Source: Chaunax sp. Z400
Taxonomy: Eukaryota; Chordata; Actinopteri; Lophiiformes; Chaunacidae
Assembly (NCBI GenBank): GCA_037577475.1
Contig: CM075192.1
Location: forward strand, 14,045,908 to 14,109,907
Direction: 5' to 3'
Length of the DNA: 64,000 nucleotides
The notes beneath the pieces were generated by a model that ran no database searches, was not told the DNA's origin, and saw only the letters and a program-made list of their open reading frames with translations. The stretch's first letter is position 1; each line of letters begins with the position of its first letter. Of the stretch, positions 36,116 to 48,524 are shown in pieces. The position numbers and the translations under genes were made by a program.

Positions 36116-36733
36116 TGTCACATGTGGTACAAATACAGGACCCAATTGCAGGCAACAGCCAGAGACAATGTAGCAGTTCAGGGATTTAATAATGAAAAAA
36201 CCAAACACAAAAATGCAAAATCCAAAACCAAGGACAAAACTTACATGGGGCAAAACAGGACAGCAGGTCAAGGAAGGGCAAAACAGGACAGCAGGTCAAG
36301 GAAGGGCAAAACAGGACAAGGCAGAGCACGGCAGGGTAATAGAGTCAAACAGGGAATAACAGACGAACTGACACGGAGGACAGAACCAAACAGACTTAAA
36401 TACACAATGACATACAGGTGGCACAGGGAGGAGGAGAGAATCAGAGACAGGCGGAAACACTCAGACAATCACAAAGGAGGGAAAATGAAGAGAAGGGAAA
36501 CCTTAAAGGGGAAAACATGAAGAGGATAAACTAATCATAAAACAGAGCAAACAAACACTGGGAAAGGGAGCAAACTGGAACTAAAAACACAGATGACTAA
36601 AACACAGAAAGAGGAGCCAAAAGGGTACAACAGATCATAAGATTACACAGGAAATGCAAAGCAAAAGCACATGGCAGGGAAAATACTTTCAAAATAAAAC
36701 ATGAAATGGCAACCTAAATACTGAACCATGACA
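36116..36733. mobile_element. Probable solo LTR with 5-bp target duplication
   Basis: A 618-base element begins TGTCACATG and ends CATGACA, so it has TG...CA termini within a short inverted repeat. It is flanked by the direct repeat atcag (36111-36115 and 36734-36738). Inside are an aataaa near its right end and a duplicated 29-base block at about 36248-36305 (unit core gggcaaaacaggacagcagg). No internal retroviral genes are present, as expected for a solo LTR left by recombination. Orientation and family (Gypsy or ERV-like) are not determined. Confidence 0.65.
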
Positions 36734-37309
36734 ATCAGTTTGCATGCGTTATTGAGAAATGGTTCCATCTGTTGGCAAGATGGACATCCAACAACAGCGT
36801 CTCAGGAAGAAGTAGGCCTATTAAACAACAATCCACTTTCTATCACTAAATATGTATTGATTCCCGTAGACATGATTTAAATTAAAACAGAAACAAAGAA
36901 AAGAGCAACAAACTGATTTGAATTAAGAAAGAAGAAAAGAGTTGCTCATTTTTAAATAAAATAGACAAGGATTACAAAAATATTGCTCTAAATGCATTTC
37001 AAGGACAATACAACTTTATTTTCCTTATTATTGTGTACAAGGAATGATGTCATGTTCAGATAGTACAATTTACTAAAATTACAACTTTGTTTATAAAAAC
37101 ATCCAAAAAATAGACATGCAGTCCACTCTGACATGATATGCAAATCTGCAAGTGTAACCACCTTAAGTCTGGATATATGTGCAAAAGTATTAATTATGTC
37201 AAATTATGGTTCTGTGTAGCTGAACCTTCGGCATCAACTCTTAGTCATCACTATGTCTGACTAGATATGAGGCCGTATTTACCTCTTGTTATTTATTTTT
37301 GTTGTGCTG

Positions 37310-38240
37310 GGGACCTTTCTGTTTATCACCCTTGTGCACAGGGTGTGAGCAGAGATATTCCGATAGTGTAAAAATGCCTGCTTTTCATCTCCAGGATTTC
37401 TTGTCATGGTCTCTTATCTACAAGCACAAATTTTCACCTCATAACTATTTTATATGGAATAATAAGGACATTTTATACAGATAAAAATCTCTTTTTTGGA
37501 ACAGTGGGTTAACAATCAGATTGTGTTGGTAGATCAGGGTTTGCTCTTTACTTATTAAGAATTTCTATCACACTATAATATTCTTGTAACACCTGCAGAG
37601 TATGCAAAGACCTTTGGTGCAATCCCCTCTGGGGTCTGCATGCTATTTAAATCTCAGCAAAGGCTTGCTATTCAACATCTACCTTTGCTGTCTCCAACCC
37701 ATACTCCCATCGGTCAAATTTGTCTTGCTAACCCTTCTGGTTCCCTTCTATAAGAGCTCTGTTCCAAAGAGACATAACTACATTACCATCAGTGGTCTCA
37801 TACTGGAATCGATTTGTGGATGATATTTCATGGAAGAGGGCCTAGCTTCTACCTAATAAACATTTATTGTCTAATGATGCCAAGGAAGTATCCTTCAAAC
37901 TTATCCATAAAATCTACCTCACTAAAACCTATATTAGGAATAAATTTAACATAGATGTTAATATCAATTGCAGTTTCTGTGATGGATGTCCTGAATCTGT
38001 TGAGCATTTATTTTGGCACTGTTAAAGACTGTTAAAACTGTTAAAATAAAGATTGTTAACAATACCAATCTGTGCTTCACTAAGAGAACCCACACGTTAA
38101 ATAACAGAGTCCACTGTCATTGTTTGGATAGGAACACTTCCTGGATTCAAATTGCGTTTGAGGTTCTCTTTGGATCAAGATACATGTAGTTTAGTGAAAA
38201 AATCCAAGTGGTGCTTGCCTTGACTCTGGATGGACTGGCT
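37310..38240 (+). mobile_element. Tx1/L1-like LINE C-terminal remnant
   Basis: Conceptual fragments in several frames on the plus strand follow one another in the order of an L1/Tx1-type polymerase C-terminus: SPHNYFIWNNKDILYR, then EYAKTFGAIPSGVCMLF, then FKLIHKIYLTKTYIRNKF, and finally CSFCDGCPESVEHLFWHC, a CCHC-like knuckle typical of this clade. Stops and frameshifts break the frame. It is 5'-truncated and dead. Confidence 0.7.
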
Positions 38241-38327
38241 CTCTTTATTGAGCTTTTATTTTGGTACTTCCGCCGACCGGAAATGTGAATTTGCATATTA
38301 GCTAAATGTTTAGTTTCGTGGCACACG

Positions 38328-38420
38328 TTTAGATTTAATATTTAAATTTAAGTATAGATTTAACATCTAGGTTTAAATTTAACATTTAGATTTAGTTTCA
38401 ACATTTAATATTTAGATGTG
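38328..38420. repeat. Degenerate AT-rich minisatellite
   Basis: Repeated variants of atttaacatttagattta with a period of roughly 16-20 bases, about 470 bases upstream of the first MATE gene's start codon. Confidence 0.55.
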
Positions 38421-38886
38421 ACATCAACATTTTATTATATGTTTACAAAAAAGTAAACATGACAAAGTTCATAATATTGCTGTAAATGTGATTTTAAAAA
38501 GTAACTTTAAAAATTTCGCGCCTTTTTAAAAGATTATTTGGAGTTGAATGAGGCAGATCGCTCCGTTCCAAAATGCTGGAATATTTTTTCCTAATCCCAC
38601 GAACAAAAAAATATGCTGGAGGTAATAGCAGTGAAGCGTAAAATCCTGATCTACAGGTTTCCTGTCAGTCACTGATCTATGAGCCGATGATGATTAAATA
38701 TTAACAAGTGTGTTCATATTACACGATGAAGTAAAGGTAATCTGCTAACCTGGAAGTTAATCTGTTCACAGGTTTAAACGCAAAGGTCGCCGCCGCAAGT
38801 GTCATCTGATTACCATCGGTTTTCATCACACACACTGACAGGAGCCAGCTGTGCGCACAGCGGCAGACAACTGCATCACCTGAAAT

Positions 38887-41800
38887 ATGGAGCACAACAC
38901 AGAGAGTTCAGGTGTTTCCTCGTGGAGAGACAGTTCTATATTCAGACGGATCCGCATGTTGGTCCCAGTTGGTTTCAAGACAGAAATAAAAGCGTTGTCT
39001 AAATTGGCCACACCAGTGGTAAGTATAGCCAATCAGTATGTGTACACCGTAAAATGTAAGATGGAATTTAATTAGAAATACTGAGTTGCCCTAACTCAGT
39101 TTTTATCAAATTGATAATAACACTCATTTTATTTTAGTTACTTTGGCATCAAGAAAACTGTCAAACTTAGGTTATTTGAGTTTGGTTCATTTAAACAAAC
39201 CAAGTATTGGGAACTTTCGCTTTTTTCAGTACTTAGTTACATCCCACAATGTAAGTTATATTACTCTTGTACTTAAGTACATTTAAGTACAGTCAATAAG
39301 TACAGTTAAATTAGAGCTAATTTACTTGAATAGCCTGTTTTGTGTTCATACCACTTTCTACTTTTACTCACCTACTTTTCATGGGAAACAGCCATTTTGT
39401 TATGTGACAAAAGTTGGATAAATGGTACTAGTGTTTTGTAAAACTCTACTCAGGTATTTGCTGTCCCAGCTTCTAAAATCTTTAATTCACATTCAGATCT
39501 GTCACATGGAATGCTCTTAACAGATGTGACGGTAGCAGACACCAGAATAGATTCACATGTACTTATTTATTGTTTTGTCCTGTTAAGTGTTGGGTAGCTG
39601 ACGTCTTTTGCTATATGGAAATAAATGTTTAATGACAGTTGAAACACCCACTGTAGTTTTGCACAAAGGGTGAATAGATACTGTAGCGTGTTGGGGATAG
39701 GCGGGTGGAGTTTTCCAGCATACCTTGAGACAATGTATCTGAGGTCATAACCCCAAGTAACCTGTGTTTAAATGTGTCCTGAATAATTATTAGTCAAGCA
39801 GTAATTAATTCTTTAGAAATATTTCTACAGAAAATGGTTACTTATACAACACCATTGCATCATGAGTTAAGTCCCTCACACGGTCAGTGACTTCGCACCT
39901 GGGTGATGCAAGAGGGTGATAAAATCAAGTAGTGTGATGTATTGTAATAACAAGCACTCCAGTGCGAAAAGCAAATCATTTTGCATGCAATAAGACATTT
40001 CAGCATGCTTCAATACTTTTTAGGATATTGGTAGTTTAAGTTATCACAATAACAGTAAGCAAGCTGATTTAAGTATTACACACACAAAATAAGAACGTTG
40101 GTCTAAGTATTACACACTGAAAACCTCAAGTTTACTTTTCTTAATTTGTCTAAGGCAAAAATTTTGCATAACATTTTTAAGTAACTCAGCTTATTATGTT
40201 TTACGGTGTAATCACCAATCAGTGATCTAAGTAAGTTAAATTAACATGTAATAATTGATCGCATGAACATGAACTATCAATTAATAATAATTAATGACAT
40301 TAATAATTAATGACATTAAGATTGGTGGGTGAAGAATTAATATCCTTCTAGCTTAATGTCACACTGTGAAATACTCTGTTACATGTAAAAGTTCTGCATT
40401 ACAAATCATATTTATGTAAAAGCACATAAGTATAATCAGGAAAATACAGTACAGTTTTCAAAGTAATCCAGAAATATGCCCCCTGTGATTATTATGTATC
40501 ATTAGATTACTACTACTCATGCCTTGAATCTGTTTATTCTCTTTTTACTTCACTGTTACTCATAGTCCAATGTGGCTCTGTCAAACAAGCATTGCTTCGG
40601 TTATGTCTAACTAATAGTCCAAACCTAGAAAGTATTAAAAAATGAATCAAAATAATCAAGAGAATTCAAAGTGAAAGTAGTGAACCGTCAGATTTGAGAA
40701 CTATGAAATGTTTATACATGAAAAATGACTCAAACAATGGAATGTAGTAATGAAGAAGCAAAAAGTAAGTGACTCAAGTGATGTCCAAAAACTTCCAATT
40801 TGTTCTTAAGTACCTTATTTGAGTAAATGCACTTACCACTGGAAGACAGTCCTACTCAGGTCAGATTAAAAATAGGCCCAAACCACTAATCTCCAATTAC
40901 TGATAAACTAATCAATATCTTATTTTCCAAAACTATTTAAAAAGAATTATTTTTGCTTTTTTCTCATCAGGTCATTTCCCAGTTCATGAATTTCGCTGTG
41001 GGTCTTGTTAGTACCATTTTCTGTGGACATCTGGGGAGGACAGAGTTGGCAGCGGTGACTTTGGCTGTAGCAGTAAGTACAGTAATACCATAACAGCTAC
41101 TGTAAGTCAATAAAGCAACATTAGATAATTAATGATTCTGTTATATCCTCAGGTTATTAATGTTACGGGCATATCTATTGGCACTGGTTTATCAGCAGCA
41201 TGTGATACTCTGATCTCTCAGGTTTGAGCCTAACCCTTTTCATATATATTGTCAAGAGTCTTTTAAAAAAATGAAACAATAAAATACTCTGGTTTCAGAC
41301 TTATGGGAGCAATAATCTTCTGAGAATTGGCGTCATTATGCAGCAGGCTGTCCTAATTTTGCTATTGGCATGTTTCCCCTGCTGGGCCCTCCTCATTAAC
41401 ACAGAACTCATTCTGCTTGCTGTCAAACAGCAACCAGAGTTGGCCAGGTCAGTTGTGTTAAACTTAACGTGCCTTCTCTTGCATCACTTGGTTGTTATTA
41501 GTTTTCCTGCTTTGTTTATTTGCTGTTAGTAAAAAGCAGCTTTGATTTTATTTCTTGTTGATATTGATGGAAAATCTCTGTGTAGGTTGGCTCAGCTCTA
41601 TGTGAAGATCTTTATGCCAGCTCTTCCTGTGAGTATTTCAAACCTCTCAGTATGAAACATGTGGTTTTTTTATTGTTACACTTTGCCTACATGCTGGGAT
41701 TGGTTACTATAGGAATCAGAAATTCTACAGAATTAAACATATATTAATGTCATTTGTATCCAGAAAGGATTTTATAATCTTTTTTGTTTTTGTTTTTTTG

Positions 41801-44800
41801 TGCCTCTGTCTAGGCTACATTCATGTATTCATTACTTACAAGATACCTACAAAACCAGGTAAGTATTAACAATAAATAATAATAACTTGCAAAACTTGCA
41901 AACATAGTAAAATCGAGGAAAAGGAGTAATATGTTGTTTGGAAGAAGTTCTGATAATGAACGCGTAGTTGAATTCTGAACCAGTTGTAGGTTATTGGGGA
42001 GTTTGTGAGGAAGACCCGAGAGGATAGAGTTACAGTAACCAAGCGTACTGTACTGTCAAGGATGACACCAAGACTCAAACTAACTCCTGAGGGGACAAGG
42101 AACTGTGTAACTAAATAGAGAAAATCTGTGAAGTTGGTCTAGAATAGCTTTAGTTCCTGCCCGAGGAACCTCGGCTTTATTACTAATTTTGAGGTAGTTG
42201 GAGGACAGCCAAGATTTAAAGTACTGTACAAGGAAGGAGGAGTGGTGGTGGTAGGATGGAGGTGGGCTTAGTAGACAGGTAGAGCTGGGTGTCTTTACAT
42301 ATCAATGGAACTGAATACCAAAGAGGCAGAAAGTAAATGAGTAAGGAGGAGGGGGTCTAAGACAGAGCTCTGGTGACCACTGCTAGTGGCTGGGGAGATC
42401 TTATAAGATCTTATCAGCTGTATAAACTGTGTGCAACCAGAGAGATAAGATCTGAACCAGACCAGGAGTTCCAGAGATACCTATGCTAATCTGTCAAACA
42501 GGATGTTATTGTAATCTGTGTCAAAGGCAAAGGTCAGGCCATGGAGCACAAATATGGTTAACAGCCCAGAGTCATCAAGAGGTCATTGGTGAATTGGACA
42601 TAGGATGAGTGAAATTGCTGAAACAGAGTATCAGTAAGGTGAGAGGTGACCTGAGCAGCAACATTTTTTTTTTCTAGTATTTTTGAGAGGAATGGTAGAT
42701 TAGAGCCAGTATGGTAGTTTTTCAGATTGTTGGAATCTGCACCAGGTTTCTGTAGAATTGGAGTTATTGCAGCTGTTTTGAGAGATGAGGGGAACATTGC
42801 CAGAAATAAGAGGGGGATTGGTGATTATTACAGAGGAGAGGGAGTGTAGACAAGTGCAGCAAGATGGGGTGTTTTTTCACCGTCCTGTCTGCTTCACCTT
42901 AGTCACCTTGTCAGGTGTTTACCTGTGCTTTGATTGTTGGGTTGATAAGCGCACCGCTATATCTGGGCTAGTGTCCACTCTGTAGATGTCATCTCCACCT
43001 CCTTGGACTCTGGCACCTGGGTTGGTGGCATTTGGCGAGGTTCAAGCCGTAGTTTTGCGTTGCCGTTGGAGGCATCTGGTTTCCTCGTGCTTCAGTTTTC
43101 TGAAAGGCAAAGCACGGCCGGCTCGTCTCCTGGCTGCACGGAGCTGATTGATCCGCTTTGAGCTTCTGTTGAAGGCAGCTTGTTCCTCTGAGCTCCCTGG
43201 CCTGCTGCTTTTGGTTGAGCTATGGACTCTGCGTCTCTCTCTCTCTCTCTCTGTCTCTCCCTGCTGCTGCGTGGGAGACTGCGCCTCTGAGCCTGTTGGG
43301 CTTTAGCGAACCACAGCCTAACTGTACGGTGGTGGTTTTCCGTCCAAGACCCCCTTGTTGTATAGCACTGAGGGTGTCCATTGGATGGTGTGTTAATGTG
43401 TGGTGTGCAGTTTCAGGATCCCTTCCCCTGTCCTGTCTTTGCTGCCATGGTAAGCCCCTGCCCTCTTCCTAGCCTCCTCATGTATTTTAAAGTGGCTATA
43501 TTTAAAATAAATTGTTAATAAAATACTTTTGTATTGATTTCACGTCTCCAGCCCATGTGTATGCAAACCTGTGTGACCTTCTTGAACCTTTTCGAGTGGT
43601 TAGAACTTTCTAACTATTTCATGTGATGATATTTTCCACGTGGTGTTGTAGACATAACTATCCCCAGCACCTAGTAGTTTTCTGCTCATTCACCACACAC
43701 TCGCTCAAGCCACATACGCTTTGAAACGAGTAGGATGGTGGTCTAATTGTCAGGTGGGGGATTTAAATTTTTTTAATAAGAGCAGAGATTTCAGCTACAG
43801 TTGGTAGTTTAAAGCTGGACAGGGGACAGGAAGGGGGACCTCAGGAAACTGGAGAAAGAATTGCTGGTGAATGTTGTTAATTTTGGCGTTAAAGAAGTTC
43901 AGGAAGGTTTGACATTGAGCGGTGTTGTAGAAATGAGGAGGAAGCAAGTCAGTGCCGGAGAAAGTTCTTAACAGTAGAAAACAAAGATCTTGTGTTTCCT
44001 TCACCAGAGCTAATTAAGCTTGTGTAGAAAGCAGTTTTGGCATTGGAGAGAGCATCCTTGTAATAATGCAAATGGTCATCAAACACGTTCGCTTCGAGAC
44101 AATGTTAGTTTTATGTTGGTGTAGTTCAGGTGTAAACCAGGGAGCAGAGTAAGTAAGAAAGACAGAGTTTTTAATGGAGCAAGGACATAAAAAACATTGT
44201 TGTAAGAGACCAGTTCATCTAGGGTAGATATATTGTCCCTGCTGGGGAGGTTGTCTCATCTTTGAGTTTTCACCTTACCTATGTCCTATAAGAATAATTT
44301 GGTGTCCTTTTCTTGCAGGGCATCATATGGCCACAGGTAATCACAGGTATTGCGGTCAATCTTTTTAATGCTCTCTTCAACTACATCCTTCTTCACCCAT
44401 TAAATCTGGGAGTAGCGTGAGTAATGCCCGTTAAACTGCATGAGTCCTTCAGTAACATCATTCTTGCTTGAATCACATTACCAATATTGTGCAATGAAAT
44501 GCTCTTTGCAGAGGCTCTGCTGTCGCCAACACCCTCTCCCAGTTCTCCATGGCTGTAATTCTCTTTTGTTATATCATTTGGAAAGGTCTTCATAAGGCGA
44601 CCTGGGGAGGTGGGTTCATATAATACATACATATACATTGCAGAATAGTGAACGTGCAAAGAATCCAGCTCCAGCTAGTTTCCTCAGCATGTGTTAATGA
44701 GTTACAACAATGAAGACAACATTACACAGGAGTCAGGAAACATTTTCATTTTTTAAATTTAATTAAATTAATAAACTAGTCCTGTAATATGTAGTGTTTC

Positions 44801-47800
44801 CAAACTCTTTGGGGATTTCTAGTACTGTTGTCATAAGCCACAGTATATGATTTGAATATAGTTTGTAGCATAGTTTCAAGAACACCTAACCATTCATAGA
44901 GATAGATTATTTATTCAAGGCTGTGAGTATAATATGTTGTCTCAGAGAAAAGAACACCTGCACATTTTGCTACAGTTTAATATGTAAGATACTAGTACTT
45001 TAACTTATGGAGGACCGTTACGAGAGTAAAGCGAATTTTTTAGCTCTTTTTTTTTTTTACAACAACAACAACAACAAAAATAACAGTGCAAAAAGTCTTC
45101 CAATTTTGATGTCCTTGTTTGCTTTTATTCTCATTAGTACAGGCTGTACTTCTCACTATGCCCAAGGCTAGTATGATTATAGTTTGAACTAAAACAAATA
45201 CATGGATCATTTTTTTCCTCTGTTCTTCGCGTTCCTGTTTAAGAAACTTAAGAATAATATAATAGATTTCAAATCATACATACACATCTTGAGGCATCGT
45301 CACAGCAGAGTTCTTTGAAGTCGATACAAAACCGGTTGCATTTTGATTAATAGAATTATATATCTCGTGCATAGTGTTTTTTTTAAGATAAAATATTTTT
45401 CGCATTCTTTGTTGGAGGTAAAGATACCTGTTAATCGATATAGAGACCGACTGATTGATGAATTGATTGAGTATTCATTGACCACACAGGCTGGTCTAAA
45501 GAGTGCCTGCAGGACTGGGGCACATTCATCAACTTGGCGGTCCCCAGTATGGTCATGTTGTGTGTTGAGTGGTGGACATATGAGATTGGAAGTTTTCTGG
45601 CAGGTAAAGTCACTTTGACCTCTCCATGTTTTCAAAGTGTTTGTGTGAACTGAAGTTTATTCTAACAGCAGCTTGTCATTGACAGGTCTAATAAATGAGG
45701 TGGAACTTGGAACCCAGTCAATTGTATACGAACTGGCAAATGTTGCATTCATGGTAATTTCAATTGTGTGACATGATCTTTCCTGTGCAAAATTCTGGAT
45801 ATACACTACCAGTCAAAAATTTGGACACAGTTTCCCATTCAAGTGGATGGGAAACTGTGTCCAAACTATTGACTGGTACTGTACATCAAGCTGTTGTGTC
45901 AATTTATCGATGCAGTTGTAACAGCATGTTTACATAGAATGTTTGTTTTAAGTTCCCTATAGGTTTCAGTATAGCAGGAAATGTAAGAGTTGGAAACGCC
46001 TTGGGAGCTGGAGACACAGAGCAGGCCAAGCTGTCTGCTAAACTAACAATTATCTGTGCAGGTCAGTATATATTCATATATCCTATTAAAATGACACGTA
46101 TTGAAGAAGAAAATATAGAATTCTTGTTACATAATTCTAATTTGACTCACAAAATTAATGCAGGTGTATCTTAGAGTTTAAAGAACAAGCCTTGTGATCA
46201 AAAAAGGCCGTGGATCATACTCTCATCCCTCATCATTCACTTATGATGTGCTTTGGAACAAGGCATGAGTTTTTGAGTCTCATTCCCCAAGAATAGGAGA
46301 TGTACAAAATTGTACTTCAGTGCAGAGATCAGGAGATTCAGTGCTGAATAAGTGGCTAACTAAGTCTTTTATCATTTCCCACAGTGTCAATCTCTATATG
46401 TTTGGCGCTTTTAATTGGGAGCCTGAAGGACTATATCTCTTATGTCTTTACAGATGATGAGTGAGTATATCTTGAACAAACTGGATGTCTGAGTCAGTCA
46501 TTACTTGTAGAGCTAACACAGATTAAATGTCAAGTCTGAAAGTGATAACAGGTGTCTTGAATGACCTTTCACCATGACGTGAGGTATTGCCCGAGTAGTA
46601 AACAGTGAACTTTGCTTTCATGTTCTTTTACATATTAACTCGAGGTAAATGTTAAAAATCAAACGGTTATATTATGTATAATTTCAGCTCTCACAGAGTC
46701 AAACTGTAGATTTTATTCTTTCAGACAAATCAGGGCAAGAGTTTCAGATGTTATCTCTTTTTATGCTCCATTCATACTCCTAGATGCATTATCAGTAAGT
46801 ACCTCTGCCACTACGTTCAAAATCTGAGATATGCATGAAGTTCATTTGAGGAAAATACTGGGTGCTTGTTTTTGTCAAATATAACCACATCTTTTTTCTG
46901 TTTGCATGACTAGGCTGCCTCAGGGGGCATTATAAGAGGAGCAGGTAAACAGAGAATTGGAGCTATTTGCAACATTTTTGGATATTATGGAGTTGGTTTT
47001 CCCATTGGAGTGCCACTGATGTTTGTAGCCAAATTAGGAATCAAGGGTAAGATTTACATTAGGGATTTTATTTAGCCTTCAGTTGTTGTTGTTTTTTGTT
47101 TTTTTGTTTTTTCCAAAATTGATGACTAACTAGTTTTGTCTTTTTGTCCCTAGTGTCTTATTTGAGTAAGAGATCCACCATGACATCAACGTCAACAGGC
47201 CTTGTTATTCTGTAAAATGTAAATCTCTCCATTTCCCTCAGGTCTGTGGACAGGTTTGTTTGCTGGGGTGTTTCTGCAGTCCTCATTTCTTATTGTTTAT
47301 CTGATAAGACTGAACTGGAAAACGGTTACAGTTGAGGTTAGTATGCAGAGGTAAGTCTTCCCATTATAATGACCTCGGCTTTTTCTTTTAAGAGTCAACA
47401 TATTGTTTTTCTTCCAGGCCCTGAAAAGAGCAGGAGCGCAAGGGAGCTCCTCAAACACAAGTAAGAGAGATTGGGCTGGAAATAAAGCATATTATGAAAA
47501 TATTTAGCAGGGAAATTATTATTCTTCCTCTGGAGCCTGTTTAAACTATAGGAAATGTAGTTTGATGGTGGTGCATAGATATTGCTAAAAGTGATGCCTT
47601 TAAGTCAGAGAAAAGCTAAGAATCATTGTGAAGCTCTTCCTATATTTGCAGATTTGAGAGTATATATGATTTCACTAAATCATTTCAATGTCAATAGTAT
47701 TTTGAATGTGGTTCTCACACTTTTTCTATGGCTCTCTATTAATGCATAAAAGTAAGAATAAACCTACATATATTTTAATAATTTGTCAAAGACTAGTTCA

Positions 47801-48109
47801 TGTGAATAACTTGTCAGCTAGATCTTGTAATTCCTATGTAACAATTTAATATATACAGTATATCAGTTAAAACATTAGTGATATTTGTATTTTCTAGGGG
47901 CCCTATCAGAGGATTCAGGGAACTCACTGGGCAAAACAGAAACCACAGAGCTGGCTGAAAGTCAGGCGGGACCAGCAGTGAATCCAGTTGAGGGGGAGCT
48001 CCCTTTCAGGACTGTGGTTTTGCGCAGGGGCCTGGCTGTGGCTGCCATGCTATTCATCCTGGCTGCAGGAATCATTATTAACCTACTGGTCACTGACTTT
48101 GTCACGTGA
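38887..48109 (+). CDS. slc47a1: MATE organic cation/H+ antiporter, paralogue 1 (SLC47A1-like), 17 coding exons
   Basis: Exports organic cations and drugs in exchange for protons at apical membranes of kidney and liver cells. Exons: 38887-39018, 40971-41072, 41153-41221, 41299-41447, 41586-41628, 41814-41858, 44319-44416, 44512-44609, 45490-45603, 45686-45753, 45953-46061, 46385-46460, 46725-46794, 46914-47046, 47242-47336, 47418-47460, 47898-48109. The sum is 1656 bases, 551 aa (human MATE1 570). Family marks: FCGHLGRTELAAVTLA, SAACDTLISQTYGS, RVGNALGAGD and SGGIIRGAGKQRIGA. Counterparts of the four conserved MATE1 glutamates (273, 278, 300, 389) are Glu272, Glu277, Glu299 and Asp388. Twelve membrane helices are expected, and a thirteenth is visible at the C-terminus (VAAMLFILAAGIIINLLV). 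The exon 11 acceptor is gttttaag at 45952; a later ag would bring a stop. A polyadenylation signal follows at 48210. Confidence 0.95.
39038..40214. mobile_element. Terminal-inverted-repeat element with 9-bp target duplication, intron 1 of MATE paralogue 1
   Basis: The left end contains TACACCGTAAAA and the right end TTTTACGGTGTA, exact inverted copies. The direct repeat ccaatcagt (39029-39037 and 40215-40223) flanks the 1177-base unit. The interior has repeated acttaagtac- and taagtta-type motifs but no transposase frame, so it is non-autonomous. A 9-base duplication would fit a Mutator-like mechanism, but superfamily is not established. Another common fish repeat seems to lie just right of it at about 40370-40850. 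Confidence 0.55.
41870..44250 (-). mobile_element. L2-like LINE remnant in intron 6 of MATE paralogue 1
   Basis: On the minus strand, polymerase fragments occur in the expected order: NAKTAFYTSLISSGEGNTRS (near 44045-43980), FLNFFNAKINNIHQQF, PSSLKTAAITPILQKPGAD (near 42790), SNLPFLSKILEKKNVAAQ and SLGVILDST (near 42075). Frameshifts, stops and a deletion between the last two pieces show it is inactive. A separate 866-base insertion splits it at 42868-43733. It accounts for most of this unusually long intron. Confidence 0.75.
42868..43733 (+). mobile_element. Insertion inside the LINE remnant, LTR-like
   Basis: LINE homology stops at 43739 and resumes at 42863 on the minus strand, so this more GC-rich block is a younger insertion. 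The direct repeat gatgg (42863-42867 and 43734-43738) fits a 5-base target duplication. It contains a (tc)n tract near 43233-43260 and aataaa-type signals near 43507-43525, about 220 bases from its right end, as in an LTR read on the plus strand. The termini (ggtgtttt...gagtag) lack a clean TG...CA, so the class is open. Confidence 0.5.
45804..45881. mobile_element. 78-bp Tc1/mariner-type fold-back MITE
   Basis: Two arms of about 36 bases (cactaccagtcaaaaatttg... and its inverted copy ending ...gactggtactg) form an almost complete hairpin, flanked by TA on both sides (45802-45803 and 45882-45883), the Tc1/mariner target. The accagtcaaaa-ttggacaca terminus is typical of a widespread teleost Tc1-like family. 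It sits 71 bases before exon 11 of MATE paralogue 1. Confidence 0.75.
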
Positions 48110-48209
48110 CTTTGATTGAAGTCTATTGTATTCATCTGAACTAACTACTGAGTCACCAGTGCACAGTGTGATGCAGGGGGATTGTTTTTAAAACTGAATA
48201 ATTATTAAT

Positions 48210-48215
48210 AATAAA
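48210..48215 (+). promoter_or_regulatory. Polyadenylation signal of MATE paralogue 1
   Basis: AATAAA hexamer about 100 bases after the stop codon, the first on the plus strand. Confidence 0.6.
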
Positions 48216-48524
48216 AGCTGGACTTTCTGTGTATATCTGAAACATGGTTACAACAGTTTACCCAATTAATGCATTCATTATGCCTGGAGTATTTATGTTT
48301 TAAATGAGCTATAACACTGGGATTCAAGGAGAAGGGCTGAAAAGTGGCTTTAAATGTGAACACGTGCTCAAAGTGGAGAAAAATCTAGAATATGTTGAGT
48401 TAAAAGTATTCTCGTCCCAGTAAATGTCATTTATAATCACAGGTGTTCAGAGACTCCCTCAGGAAATTATATTTTTTTTTATCATCAACTCACTGATATC
48501 CTGAGAGTGCAATCATAACAGAGA

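Noticed and set aside
36095..36520. 141-codon basic open frame
   Set aside because: It lies inside the LTR-like element; low complexity from its A-rich strand, no domain.
45963..45972. Use of the ag at 45961-45962 as exon 11 acceptor of MATE paralogue 1
   Set aside because: It would bring an in-frame stop; the acceptor at 45952 gives FPIGFSIAGNVRVG and the conserved 109-base exon length.
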